Shown: positions 41,394-50,017 of the stretch, one piece after another
Numbering within the stretch: the first letter of the stretch is position 1
How the letters are laid out: each line of letters opens with the position of its first letter
Origin: JANWXD01 sp035575135
GTDB taxonomy: Bacteria > Acidobacteriota > Terriglobia > Bryobacterales > Bryobacteraceae
NCBI GenBank assembly: GCA_035575135.1
Contig: DATLYE010000023.1
Span: forward strand, 124,001-188,000
Direction of reading: 5' to 3'
Length of the DNA: 64,000 nucleotides
Translations under genes and position numbers: made by a program
Notes under the pieces: model-generated
Told to the model about the DNA's origin: nothing
Seen by the model: only the letters and a program-made list of their open reading frames with translations
The model's database searches: none

Positions 41394-42326
41394 TCAGGCT
41401 CGAAAGATGGGTTCCACACCGCGCGCCGCCGCCAGTAGTTCGCTGCGTTCCTGCTCGGAGAGCGGCGAGAACCCCGCAGCCAGCTCCAGCGCCATGGCAA
41501 AGAGGCGCTCATCGCCGGGAGGTATCGCCGCTGTCACGTCTTCCGAGAGGGTGAAGCGCAGGGCGCGATGGGCCAGGTCGCGGTCATCTACCGGCTGGTA
41601 CCAGCACTTCGGGTGAGCGGTGTGTTCCTGCCGCGTACCCTTGGGCCAGTTCGTATGGGCGAGCGCCTTAAGCGCCAGCCGGGCGACCCCTTTTTCGCGC
41701 GCCCGCGCCAGGACCTGCGGCCCGAAGTTGCCCTGGGCGTAACAGACGAAATTGACGGGGAACAGGACCGAATCGCAAGGGAACTGGTCCAGCAACGCAA
41801 GGGCTGCTTCCACGTTGTGGGCGGAGAATCCCAGGTAACGTACCTTTCCTTCTTTGCGCGCGCGGACGAACAGTTCGGCAGCGCCACCGGGGGACAGGAT
41901 CTGTTCCACGTCCTTCATGGAGCTGACGGCGTGGAACTGATAGAGGTCGAACCAGTCCGTCCGGAGCCGCCGGAGCGACTCATCGAGTTCTGCGGCTGCT
42001 CCCGCGGCGTCGCGGCGCATCGTCTTGCAGGCCAAAAAGGCGTTCTTGCGGTAGGGTTGGAGCGCGATTCCGAGTTTTCGTTCCGCCTCTCCCTCCCAGT
42101 ACGACGGGGCGACATCGAAGTAATTCACGCCCCGCTCGTAGGCCTCGGCTACGGTGCGGTTGGCTTGCTTCTGGTCCATGCCCACGACGACGATACCGCC
42201 GAAGCCGATGATGGAAAGCTGGACGCCGTCGCGGTACAGACGCTTCGGAATCTCCCGAGACGCCGAAGACAGGTTCGGGACTACGGTTCCCGCGAGTGCG
42301 GTTTTCAGGAAACGGCGGCGCTGCAT
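41394..42326 (-). CDS. Tat-exported aldo/keto reductase
   Basis: A 310-residue TIM-barrel oxidoreductase using NADPH. The catalytic tetrad is complete: Asp71 and Tyr76 (FDVAPSYW), Lys101 (LACKT) and His132 (QFHA). The N-terminus MQRRRFLKTALAG is a twin-arginine signal, so the folded protein with cofactor is probably exported. This is common among acidobacterial and planctomycete homologues. The substrate is not readable. It forms an operon with the exported DinB-like protein. Confidence 0.88.
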   Translation of the reverse strand: MQRRRFLKTALAGTVVPNLSSASREIPKRLYRDGVQLSIIGFGGIVVVGMDQKQANRTVAEAYERGVNYFDVAPSYWEGEAERKLGIALQPYRKNAFLACKTMRRDAAGAAAELDESLRRLRTDWFDLYQFHAVSSMKDVEQILSPGGAAELFVRARKEGKVRYLGFSAHNVEAALALLDQFPCDSVLFPVNFVCYAQGNFGPQVLARAREKGVARLALKALAHTNWPKGTRQEHTAHPKCWYQPVDDRDLAHRALRFTLSEDVTAAIPPGDERLFAMALELAAGFSPLSEQERSELLAAARGVEPIFRA

Positions 42327-42386
42327 TGTCGTGCTCCTTGTGGCACAACCATTCTACCGCCCGCTGGGCCGACGGCCTGCCTGCCG

Positions 42387-44090
42387 CTATCCGGCAAGTT
42401 CCACTTCGATCTTCTTGCTCTCGGCGTCGAGGTGCAGGATGCGGAAGCTGCGGATCTGTCCGCTGCGAAGCGGTTCCTTGCGGCCGGCCGGGACCTTGCC
42501 GTGTTTCCACTTGGCCGCCAGCATGGCGCTGAGCGTTTCCACATCCGCCGCCCCGGCTCCCGGTCCGGACTCCTCTCTAGACTCCGGCGGGATGCGGCAG
42601 ACCGCCTGCACGCCGTCGCCCAGTTCCACCGTCGCCGTTCCGCCGGAGACCTCCACAAGGCGGCCGGTGACCACATCCCCGGAACGGTGCTCGGCAATGT
42701 ATTCGTCCACCGTAGTGGGTTCGAGCTGTTTCATGCCCAGCCGGAGGCGCCGCCGCGCGCGGTCCGCTTCGAGCACCATGGCGCGTACGCGCTGCCCGGG
42801 ATGGAGAACTTCCTTGGGATGCTTCAGCCGCCTGTCGCGGACGATGTCGCCGATGTGGATCATGCCCTCAACGCCGGGCTCGATCTCCACGAAGGCTCCG
42901 AACGCGGTCAGGCTCATCACCGTTCCTTCGACGACGCTTCCGGCCGGATGCCGGGAGTCGATCTCCTCCCAGGGATCGCCGAGCGCCTGTTTGAGGCCCA
43001 GGGCCAGGCGCCGCTCCGCCGGCCGCACTTCCAGCACGACGGCCTCGACGACGTCACCAGGCTTGACGACTTCGGAAGGTTTCACGGCGCGCCGGGACCA
43101 GGACATTTCCGAAGCGCGAATCAATCCTTCGATTCCGGGCTCGATCTCGACGAACGCTCCGAAATCCGCCAGTCGCGTCACCGTACCGCGTACGCGGTCG
43201 CCGGGTTTGTACTTCTCGCCGGCAAGCGTCCAGGGATCCGGAGTCAGCTGTTTCAAACCGAGGGAAATACGCCGTGTCGCAGGATCGATTTTGAGGATCT
43301 TCACGCGCAGCGTCTCGCCCTCGGTGAGCACGTCCGAAGGTTTGCCAACCCGGCCCCAGGCGATGTCGGTGACGTGCAGCAACCCGTCCACGCCGCCGAG
43401 ATCCACGAAAGCGCCGAAAGGCGTCAGTGTGCGGACTGTGCCCTCGACGACGGCGCCTTCCTGGAGCGATTCGAAAAGCTGCTGGCGGCGCCGGGCTTCT
43501 TCTTCCTCGAGCACGGAGCGCCGGTCCACGACCACGTCCTCTTTGGCCACGTCCAGCTCGATGATCCGGCACTGGATCTCGCGGCCGATGAGGCTTTCCA
43601 GTTCCGCCACTTCGCGCACGCCGCTGCGGGACGCCGGCAGGAAGGCTCGCACGCCGATGTCTACGCTCAGACCGCCCTTCACCGCCCCGGTGACTGTTCC
43701 GGCAATGACGCGCTTTTCCGCGAAAGCCCGTTCCAGAGAAGCCCAATCCTTGGGCCGCTCCACCTGGACCACCGAGAGCCGGTAGTAACCTTCGGGATCG
43801 CGGCCGCGGATGGCGACCGGAAGCGTGTCGCCCGGCTTGAGCAGGAGCTCCCCGCGGGCGTCGCGCAGGTCTGCGGCCGGGATCAGCCCTTCCATTTTCA
43901 AACCCACGTCGCAGACCACGAATTCTCCGGTGATTGCCACGACGACGCCCTGCCGGGTTTCCGGCGAGCCGTCGCGGTCGTGACGGTGCTCCTGTTCAAA
44001 ACGCGAGAGGGCCTCCGCGAAAGAGTCCTCGACGCCTGGCTCCGGGCGCAACGGCAGAGAAGCGGCGGGATCGGATTGCTGCTGACTCAT
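42387..44090 (-). CDS. Second S1-domain RNA-binding protein, paralogue of RpsA
   Basis: A 567-residue protein with six S1 repeats in the same order as RpsA, for example VVVAITGEFVVCDVGLKMEG, VRTLTPFGAFVDLGGVDGLL, VTRLADFGAFVEIEPGIEGL and VMSLTAFGAFVEIEPGVEGM. The middle repeats are close to those of the rpsA product encoded 1.8 kb downstream, whereas the N-terminus and the last repeat differ. It could be a ribosome-associated S1 variant or an mRNA-binding factor. It is divergent from a histidine kinase gene with a 40-base gap. Confidence 0.9.
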   Translation of the reverse strand: MSQQQSDPAASLPLRPEPGVEDSFAEALSRFEQEHRHDRDGSPETRQGVVVAITGEFVVCDVGLKMEGLIPAADLRDARGELLLKPGDTLPVAIRGRDPEGYYRLSVVQVERPKDWASLERAFAEKRVIAGTVTGAVKGGLSVDIGVRAFLPASRSGVREVAELESLIGREIQCRIIELDVAKEDVVVDRRSVLEEEEARRRQQLFESLQEGAVVEGTVRTLTPFGAFVDLGGVDGLLHVTDIAWGRVGKPSDVLTEGETLRVKILKIDPATRRISLGLKQLTPDPWTLAGEKYKPGDRVRGTVTRLADFGAFVEIEPGIEGLIRASEMSWSRRAVKPSEVVKPGDVVEAVVLEVRPAERRLALGLKQALGDPWEEIDSRHPAGSVVEGTVMSLTAFGAFVEIEPGVEGMIHIGDIVRDRRLKHPKEVLHPGQRVRAMVLEADRARRRLRLGMKQLEPTTVDEYIAEHRSGDVVTGRLVEVSGGTATVELGDGVQAVCRIPPESREESGPGAGAADVETLSAMLAAKWKHGKVPAGRKEPLRSGQIRSFRILHLDAESKKIEVELAG

Positions 44091-44130
44091 GGGGAAAGGG
44101 AAACCCTATTGTGCCACATTCCCCGATAAG

Positions 44131-45387
44131 ATGGCAGGCGTGAACGAAGGCGGTCGCTGGCGGATCCGCAGGGAAGACGCAGTCTGGCTGCTGCTTTTTT
44201 CCGCGCTGGGCCTGTTGAGTCCGGAGCGCACCTGGGTGGAGCTGGTGCTCCTGGGAGCTCTGGCCGCCGTGCAGGTCCTCGAGCCCAAGGTCTCGGCTCT
44301 CGAACGGCCGCAACGCAACGCAGTGTTGATCACGGTCAAACTTCTGCTCGGCTACCTGCTGATCGGTTACACCGGCGGGATCACCAGCAGCTACTATCTG
44401 ATCCTGCTCGTGCCGGTGGTCTCGGCCGCGACGGCGTGCGGTCCGGCAGGCACGCTGTTGTTCACGGCCGGGGCCTGCGGCTCCTATCTTTCCTTTCTCC
44501 TGTTCGTTGACTGGGAGCGCTATGTGCTTCCTCCGGACCAGGCGCGCGAGTTGAGCCTGCGGGTTGTGTTTCTGGCGGTGGTGGCCTACCTCACTTACCG
44601 GCTCGCGGAAGCCAACCGCGTGGAGGCACGGAAGTATCAGAAGGCGACCGAAGAACTGGAGGCAGCGAACCGAAACCTGCAAGTGGCCGAAGCGGCCATG
44701 CGGCGCTCCGAGCGACTGGCGGCGTTGGGGCAGCTTTCCGCCGGACTGGCGCACGAGTTGCGGAATCCCCTGGGCACGATCCGCGCCTCGGCCGAAATGC
44801 TGCGGAAAAGCTTGCCGGAAGAGCATGGAGTGGCACGGGAACTGGCCGGTTTTATCGCGAGCGAGGTGGACCGCGCCAACTCCCTGGTCAGCCGGTTTCT
44901 GGAGTTTGCACGTCCGCTGGAGCTGCGGCTTTCCGAGGCGGACCTGAGCGAGGTGATTGACCGCGCCGTGGCTCGGGTGGAGCAGGACGCCGCCGGGCGC
45001 GGTGTCACGTTCCACAAGAACTACTCCCCCGACATCCCGCCCTTCTTGTTCGATGCGGAACTGGTAGAGCGGGTCGTCTACAACCTGGTGCTGAATGCCG
45101 CCCAGGCTTCGCCCGCCGGGGCCGCGGTCACTATAAAGACCCGTCCCGCTGATGACAGCGTGGAAATCGCCGTAATTGACCGGGGTTGCGGCATCGAGCC
45201 GCAGCATCTGGAAAGCATCTTCAACCCGTTTTTCACCACCAAGCCCGAGGGCGTCGGCCTGGGCTTGGCCATCGTCTCCAAGATCGTGGACGAGCACGGC
45301 GGTAAAATGGCGGTCGAGAGCGAACCTGGCAAAGGGAGCGCGTTTCGCGTCTACCTGCCAGCCCGGAGATCCCGGCGCGAGGCATGA
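44131..45387 (+). CDS. NtrB-type membrane histidine kinase
   Basis: A 418-residue kinase. The N-terminal 170 residues carry about five hydrophobic segments with no separate sensor domain, so the stimulus may be in the membrane. A short coiled coil follows, then the DHp domain LAALGQLSAGLAHELRNPLG with the phospho-acceptor histidine, and the ATPase domain (NLVLNAAQASPAG, IDRGCGIEP, NPFFTTKPEGVGLGLAIV). ATG 44131 is preferred over 44089 because the longer version reads into the promoter of the divergent S1 gene. It overlaps the regulator gene by four bases. Confidence 0.9.
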   Translation: MAGVNEGGRWRIRREDAVWLLLFSALGLLSPERTWVELVLLGALAAVQVLEPKVSALERPQRNAVLITVKLLLGYLLIGYTGGITSSYYLILLVPVVSAATACGPAGTLLFTAGACGSYLSFLLFVDWERYVLPPDQARELSLRVVFLAVVAYLTYRLAEANRVEARKYQKATEELEAANRNLQVAEAAMRRSERLAALGQLSAGLAHELRNPLGTIRASAEMLRKSLPEEHGVARELAGFIASEVDRANSLVSRFLEFARPLELRLSEADLSEVIDRAVARVEQDAAGRGVTFHKNYSPDIPPFLFDAELVERVVYNLVLNAAQASPAGAAVTIKTRPADDSVEIAVIDRGCGIEPQHLESIFNPFFTTKPEGVGLGLAIVSKIVDEHGGKMAVESEPGKGSAFRVYLPARRSRREA

Positions 45388-46763
45388 GCCCCCGCATCCT
45401 GCTGATCGAAGACGAAGAAAAGTTGCAGCGCGTCATCGAGCTGCACCTGGAGACCTCCGGCTTCCAGGTGGACAAGGCGGCCTCCGCCGAGGAGGCGCTG
45501 AAGCTGGCCGAACATGCCGACGTCATTGTCACGGACCTGAAACTGCCGGGCATGGACGGGCTCGAGTTGCTTTCCCTGTTGCGCCGGCAAAACTCGCAGA
45601 CCCCCGTGATCGTCATGACGGCGTACGGGACCGTCGAGAGCGCCGTCGAGGCCATGAAGGCGGGCGCCGTGGATTTCCTGCTGAAGCCGTTCTCCCTGGA
45701 CCACCTGACGACCGTCATCCGCAAGGCGCTCGAGATGCGGGCCCTGCGCGACGAAAACCGCAGCCTTCGCGAGGAGCTGGGCAAGCGCTACACCTTTGAC
45801 AACGTGATCGGGCGAAGTCCGGCCATGCAGGAGATCTTCGCCACGATCCTGCGCGTGGCTCCCACGCGCGCCACGGTGCTGCTGGCAGGGGAGAGCGGCG
45901 TGGGCAAAGATCTGATCGCCCGCGTGATCCATTACCACTCGCCGCGCCGCGACCGCCCGTTCGTCAAGATCAACTGCACGGCCATCCCGGAAAATCTCAT
46001 GGAAAGCGAGCTGTTCGGCTATGAGAAAGGCGCGTTCACCGGAGCCGTCACCTCCAAGCCGGGCAAGTTCGAGCAGGCCGACACCGGCACGGTGTTTCTC
46101 GACGAAATTGGCGACGTGCCCCCGTCCATTCAGGTGAAGCTGCTCCGCGTGCTGCAAGAACGCGAATTCGAACGGCTGGGCAGCAACAAGACGCGGCACA
46201 TTGATGTGCGCATCATCGCGGCAACGAATCAGGATCTGAGGGCCGCCCTCGAACAGGGAACCTTCCGCGAAGACCTCTACTACCGGCTCAACGTCGTTCC
46301 GATCAACATTCCTCCCCTGCGTGAGCGCAAGGAGGACATTCCGTTTTTGGCCGAGCATTTTGTGCGAAAGCTGGCTCCCGAAGTCGGCTCGCGCGTGGAG
46401 ACCATTACGGAGGCAGCGATCCAGAAACTCCTGAAGTACCACTGGCCGGGCAACGTGCGCGAGCTCGAAAACGTGATTGAGCGAAGCCTGGTGTTGTGCT
46501 CGGGTACGAAACTCGACGCAGCCGATATCCGGCTGGATCCCGGCGAACGCCGCAAGGCGCCAATTCCGTTCCTGCCGGAAGGGATGACTCTCGAACAATA
46601 CGAACAGGCCCTCATTCGCGAAGCGCTGGAACGCGCGGGAGGCAACAAGAGCCAGGCCGCAAGGCTGCTCGGGCTGACGCGGAATGCGTTCCGCTACCGC
46701 CTGGCGCAAATGGGGATCGAGGACAAGAGTCCGGAGCCGGCAGGGCCCGCCGAATCGGGTTAG
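45384..46763 (+). CDS. NtrC-family sigma-54-dependent response regulator
   Basis: A 459-residue protein with a receiver (ILLIEDEEKLQRVIE, phospho-Asp in VIVTDLKLPGMDG, Lys in LLKPFS). The sigma-54 AAA+ domain has Walker A GESGVGKD, GAFTGA, Walker B FLDEIG and WPGNVRELENVIERS. The C-terminal Fis-type HTH is NKSQAARLLGLTRNAFRYRL. It is translationally coupled to the kinase. Promoters it serves are not proven; a weak sigma-54-like site lies just downstream at about 46806. Confidence 0.93.
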   Translation: MSPRILLIEDEEKLQRVIELHLETSGFQVDKAASAEEALKLAEHADVIVTDLKLPGMDGLELLSLLRRQNSQTPVIVMTAYGTVESAVEAMKAGAVDFLLKPFSLDHLTTVIRKALEMRALRDENRSLREELGKRYTFDNVIGRSPAMQEIFATILRVAPTRATVLLAGESGVGKDLIARVIHYHSPRRDRPFVKINCTAIPENLMESELFGYEKGAFTGAVTSKPGKFEQADTGTVFLDEIGDVPPSIQVKLLRVLQEREFERLGSNKTRHIDVRIIAATNQDLRAALEQGTFREDLYYRLNVVPINIPPLRERKEDIPFLAEHFVRKLAPEVGSRVETITEAAIQKLLKYHWPGNVRELENVIERSLVLCSGTKLDAADIRLDPGERRKAPIPFLPEGMTLEQYEQALIREALERAGGNKSQAARLLGLTRNAFRYRLAQMGIEDKSPEPAGPAESG

Positions 46764-46805
46764 GGGACCCCGTTAACGCATCCAAAACGACGTGCACTGT
46801 AATCC

Positions 46806-46820
46806 CGGCGGTACGCTTGC
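46806..46820 (+). promoter_or_regulatory. Weak candidate sigma-54 promoter
   Basis: The sequence cggcggtacgcttgc has GG and GC dinucleotides exactly ten bases apart, with GGC at -24 and TTGC at -12. The middle of the -24 box deviates from consensus (GGT instead of ACG). It lies about 30 bases before the methyltransferase start and directly after a sigma-54 activator gene. A chance match in GC-rich DNA is possible. Confidence 0.25.
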
Positions 46821-46850
46821 CGTCTTAATGAGTGTCTCTCGTGGTGGGCC

Positions 46851-48227
46851 ATGCAAGGGGCAAGAGGTGAAGTCCGCGCTGCCGGGGGCCGGCATCCGGT
46901 TCCCGTGCCAGGATCCTTCCGGGACCCCGCAGGCTACATGGTGCAGGATGCGGGTCTCTACAAGCGAGTCATTACGGAGAAGGGCAGATCGAACTACGAG
47001 ATTTTCCAGCGTTCCGGTCTTTATGAGGAGCTCGCCCGCGAGGGACTACTGATTTCACACCGCGAGGAGGATCCCGGCTGTCCCGGCTGGTGGAAAGTGC
47101 TAGTTCCAGAGCAACTGGAATTCGTCTCGTACCCTTACGAATGGTGCTTCTCACAGTTGAAAGACGCCGCACTGCTTACGCTGGAAATCCAGCAGCGCGC
47201 CCTCCGGCGAGGCATGTCGCTGAAAGACGCTTCGCCGTTTAACGTGCAGTTCCGGCTGACGCGCCCGCAGTTTATCGACACGCTTTCCTTCGAACCGGAC
47301 GACGGCGGCCCCTGGATTGCCTACGAGCAGTTTTGCCGCCAGTTTCTGGCTCCGCTGTTGGCGAGCCTTCGGTTTCCGGAAGCGCCGCAGTACTTGAAAG
47401 TTCGCCCCGACGGATTTGACCTGGAGGCGGTGTGGAGGAGCCTGGCGTGGCGGACACGCCTTCGCCCGAGCGCTTTCCTCCACATCTATCTGCACGCCCG
47501 GGCCCGGCGGAGTTTGCGCGGGGCAAGCCGGGGCTCGGGACGCGCCCGGCCCGGAACCAAGATGCTACTTGCGGGTTCGCTCCGGCGTGCGGTGGAGCGC
47601 TTGAGGCTTCCCCGACGCCCGGTGCCCGAGGAGGAGACCCTGGAGACTCCCGCCTCCGCCGCGCTCAAGCGAGAGGTGGTGCATTGGGCACTGGCCGAGT
47701 TGGAGCCGCGAACCGTACTGGCTTTGAGCGGTCCCACGTTGCCGTACGCGCGCCAGGCGGCTCGCAACGGCAGGCATGTCATCTTTTACGATGCCGACCC
47801 GCGGGTGATCGAACGCGTGTACCTGGAAGAGCGGGCCGGCGGCAGCGGAAGGCTACTGCCGCTGGTGGTTGACCTCCGCAATCCCACCCCCGCGCTCGGC
47901 TTCGCCCTTACAGAACGCCAAAGCCTGCTGGAGCGTACCCGGGCGGATCTGGTGCTGGCCGTCGCTTCGGTCCTGGAACTGTGCCTGAACCAAGGGATCC
48001 CGTGCGGCCTGCTGGCGGAATTTCTTGCAAAACTGGGCCGATCGGTTCTGGTGGAGTTCGTCCCGCCTTCGGATCCCGCGGCGGCGCCCGTGCTCGAGCG
48101 GCTGGGAGCGGCTCGGGAGGAATACAGCCGCGAAGCTTTCCTTTCGGCTTTTCGGCGTTACTTCCGACTGGTGCGGGAAGTGTGGGTGCCCGTCACGGAG
48201 CGCCGCCTCCTGCTGTTTGCGGCTTAG
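46851..48227 (+). CDS. Methyltransferase-like protein with degenerate SAM-binding motif
   Basis: A 458-residue protein. The N-terminal part (FRDPAGYMVQDAGLYKRVI, YEWCFSQLKDAALLTLEIQ, DASPFNVQFR) matches a family annotated as NoeA-like class I methyltransferases. The C-terminal Rossmann region keeps strand 2 (VIFYDADPRVIERVY) and later LPLVVDLRNPTPALGF and VLVEFVPPSDP. The SAM-binding loop, which should read DxGxGxG, is LALSGPTLPYARQA with no acidic residue and only one glycine. It may therefore not bind SAM in the usual way. It is followed six bases later by the sulfatase-type gene. Confidence 0.75.
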   Translation: MQGARGEVRAAGGRHPVPVPGSFRDPAGYMVQDAGLYKRVITEKGRSNYEIFQRSGLYEELAREGLLISHREEDPGCPGWWKVLVPEQLEFVSYPYEWCFSQLKDAALLTLEIQQRALRRGMSLKDASPFNVQFRLTRPQFIDTLSFEPDDGGPWIAYEQFCRQFLAPLLASLRFPEAPQYLKVRPDGFDLEAVWRSLAWRTRLRPSAFLHIYLHARARRSLRGASRGSGRARPGTKMLLAGSLRRAVERLRLPRRPVPEEETLETPASAALKREVVHWALAELEPRTVLALSGPTLPYARQAARNGRHVIFYDADPRVIERVYLEERAGGSGRLLPLVVDLRNPTPALGFALTERQSLLERTRADLVLAVASVLELCLNQGIPCGLLAEFLAKLGRSVLVEFVPPSDPAAAPVLERLGAAREEYSREAFLSAFRRYFRLVREVWVPVTERRLLLFAA

Positions 48228-48232
48228 GAGCT

Positions 48233-49813
48233 ATGGTCGATTCCAGCTTTCCGCGCCGGCTCCTCGTCGTCGCCGCTGTGATACTGCTGCCGTTTGTGGG
48301 ATTTCTGGTTTCGCACCGGTATCCGGTCTGGCGGCTGGAGGCTGTAGCGGCGCTGGCGTCGCTGTTGCTCAGCGCCGCGCTGCTGGCCTGGGTGGGGCGC
48401 GGGCGCGCCCTGTACGCTGTCGTCCTGCTCTCTGCGTGTGTCCTCGCGGCCGAGCCCCTGCGGCGAACGCTATCGCCGGCCGCGGAGTTCTCGCGGCCGG
48501 CCGTGTTCGCGGGGCTGGCTTTGGTGACCGGCGTACTGGCGGCGTGGCTCCGGGAGCGATTTTTTACGCTGGTTGTGGCTTTTGCCGGCGGGATGTTCGT
48601 AGCTCACTGCGTGTTGATGCTCGGGCGGCCGCCGCTGCCTGCCGTGCGAGCCGCAGGTCCACCCCGCCAGTCCCTCAGCCACGTGCTGTTTTTGGTGCTG
48701 GACGAGCACTGCGGTCCAGCCGGGTTGCCACGGGACATTCCTGCGTGCCGGCGCGCCGCAGCAGCCATCGAGAGGACCTTTCTGCGCCACGGCTTCCGGC
48801 TCTACCCGAACGCCTTCAGCAACTATGCCAGCACCGTGAGCTCCATACCCAGTCTGCTGAATGGCCGCCTGCTCCGTCGCCGCGGGGAGTTCAGCAACAA
48901 TGAGCTTCCCGACTTTTATGGAGTGACGCACCTGGACGCGCGCCCGTTTTTCGAAACGTACCGCAATCAGGGATACCGAATCGTGGTGCTTCAGGACCGC
49001 CGGATCAGCTTCGAACACAGTAGCGCACCCTCGGAAGTGGTCGAGTACTCAAGCGAGTTGCAGTCCTTTTCCCGAGCGCGCCTGCCGTGGACGGAGAAGT
49101 TCGCCGTCCTGGTGGGGGCCTATCAGGCTTCGGACGAGCTGCGGGCATCCGTGAAGGGATTTTTCCCGGGCTTCCGTTTCGGCGCACGCGCGCTGGCCCC
49201 GCTGGCCGTTCCGGCTGACTGGCCGGCGTGGCTCGCAGGACGGTTGGAACAGGCGGCGGAGCGCACCCTGGTGTTTGCGCACCTGCTGGTTTCGCACGCT
49301 CCTTACCTGCAGAAGCGGAACGGAGAGATCCGGCGCCTCGGGCAGTGGTGGAACGATCAAAAATACCAGCCCGCCGACCCGGAGACATATCGGGACCGCT
49401 ACACCCGTTACGCGGAGCAGATCGAATATGTGCAGTCGCGGCTGGACGAACTGTTTTCGCGCCTGGCCCGAAGCGGGATGCTGGACCAGATGACCGTGGT
49501 CGTTGCAGGGGACCACGGCCCGCGCGTACGGCTGCGCAGGCCGGGCCGGTATGGAGGATCAGCGGACCCGGAGCACTATGATTACTTGGCCTCGCCGCCC
49601 TTGGAAGACCTGCTCGACCGCTTCTCGGCCCTGCTGGCCATCCGGAAGCCCGGTCTGGCCCCGGGGAGGGATCCCCGCAAAGCAAGTCTGTTGCAGATCG
49701 CGGGTGAAATCCTCCACGGGCGAAGTTCGACGGACGAAACAAATCTTGTGTTTTTGTTCGAGCGGGACGGCAGGCCGAGGGGAGTCCCGATCGTAGACCT
49801 ATGGAAAGAGTGA
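48233..49813 (+). CDS. Membrane sulfatase/phosphoglycerol-transferase-type enzyme
   Basis: A 526-residue protein. Five membrane segments occupy residues about 10-135, followed by an alkaline-phosphatase-fold domain. Metal-site motifs are LFLVLDEHCGP (first Asp), FSNYASTVSSIPSLLNGR (nucleophile region with Thr or Ser), LLVSHAPYL and VVAGDHGPR. This layout is shared by membrane sulfatases and by phosphoethanolamine/phosphoglycerol transferases that decorate lipid A or glycans. The reaction cannot be fixed. ATG 48233 follows an AGGAG. The gene sits between a methyltransferase-like gene and a 45-codon gene. Confidence 0.8.
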   Translation: MVDSSFPRRLLVVAAVILLPFVGFLVSHRYPVWRLEAVAALASLLLSAALLAWVGRGRALYAVVLLSACVLAAEPLRRTLSPAAEFSRPAVFAGLALVTGVLAAWLRERFFTLVVAFAGGMFVAHCVLMLGRPPLPAVRAAGPPRQSLSHVLFLVLDEHCGPAGLPRDIPACRRAAAAIERTFLRHGFRLYPNAFSNYASTVSSIPSLLNGRLLRRRGEFSNNELPDFYGVTHLDARPFFETYRNQGYRIVVLQDRRISFEHSSAPSEVVEYSSELQSFSRARLPWTEKFAVLVGAYQASDELRASVKGFFPGFRFGARALAPLAVPADWPAWLAGRLEQAAERTLVFAHLLVSHAPYLQKRNGEIRRLGQWWNDQKYQPADPETYRDRYTRYAEQIEYVQSRLDELFSRLARSGMLDQMTVVVAGDHGPRVRLRRPGRYGGSADPEHYDYLASPPLEDLLDRFSALLAIRKPGLAPGRDPRKASLLQIAGEILHGRSSTDETNLVFLFERDGRPRGVPIVDLWKE

Positions 49814-49818
49814 CCTCG

Positions 49819-49956
49819 ATGTGGTGCTATCTCGACCCGGCAGCCGGCAGCCTGACGTTCCAGATCCTAATCGGAGGGCTGCTGGCCGTGCTTGCGACGT
49901 TTCGTGGCTGGTGGCGTAAGCTGCCCTGGCCGCGCCGCAAGAAGCCGCCTCACTAA
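49819..49956 (+). CDS. 45-residue membrane protein of the YLDPGSGS-type small family
   Basis: A short gene starting five bases after the sulfatase stop. The product begins MWCYLDPAAGSLTFQ, has one membrane helix (ILIGGLLAVLATF) and ends in a basic tail (RGWWRKLPWPRRKKPPH). From memory, similar small proteins starting YLDPGSGS are often encoded next to sulfatase- or phosphatase-like envelope enzymes. An in-frame ATG at 49801 would overlap the sulfatase gene and add six residues. Probably a real partner subunit; the role is unknown. Confidence 0.65.
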   Translation: MWCYLDPAAGSLTFQILIGGLLAVLATFRGWWRKLPWPRRKKPPH

Positions 49957-50017
49957 ACGAAGACGGAAGGCCGGCTCGCCGGGCGTCCGGCCGGTTGCTA
50001 GAATCGCAACCAGCAGG

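Noticed and set aside
41568..44129. 853-codon plus-strand frame across the aldo/keto reductase and S1-like genes
   Set aside because: It spans two well-supported minus-strand genes and the gap between them. The repetitive Asp/His-rich product is the shadow of the S1 repeats.
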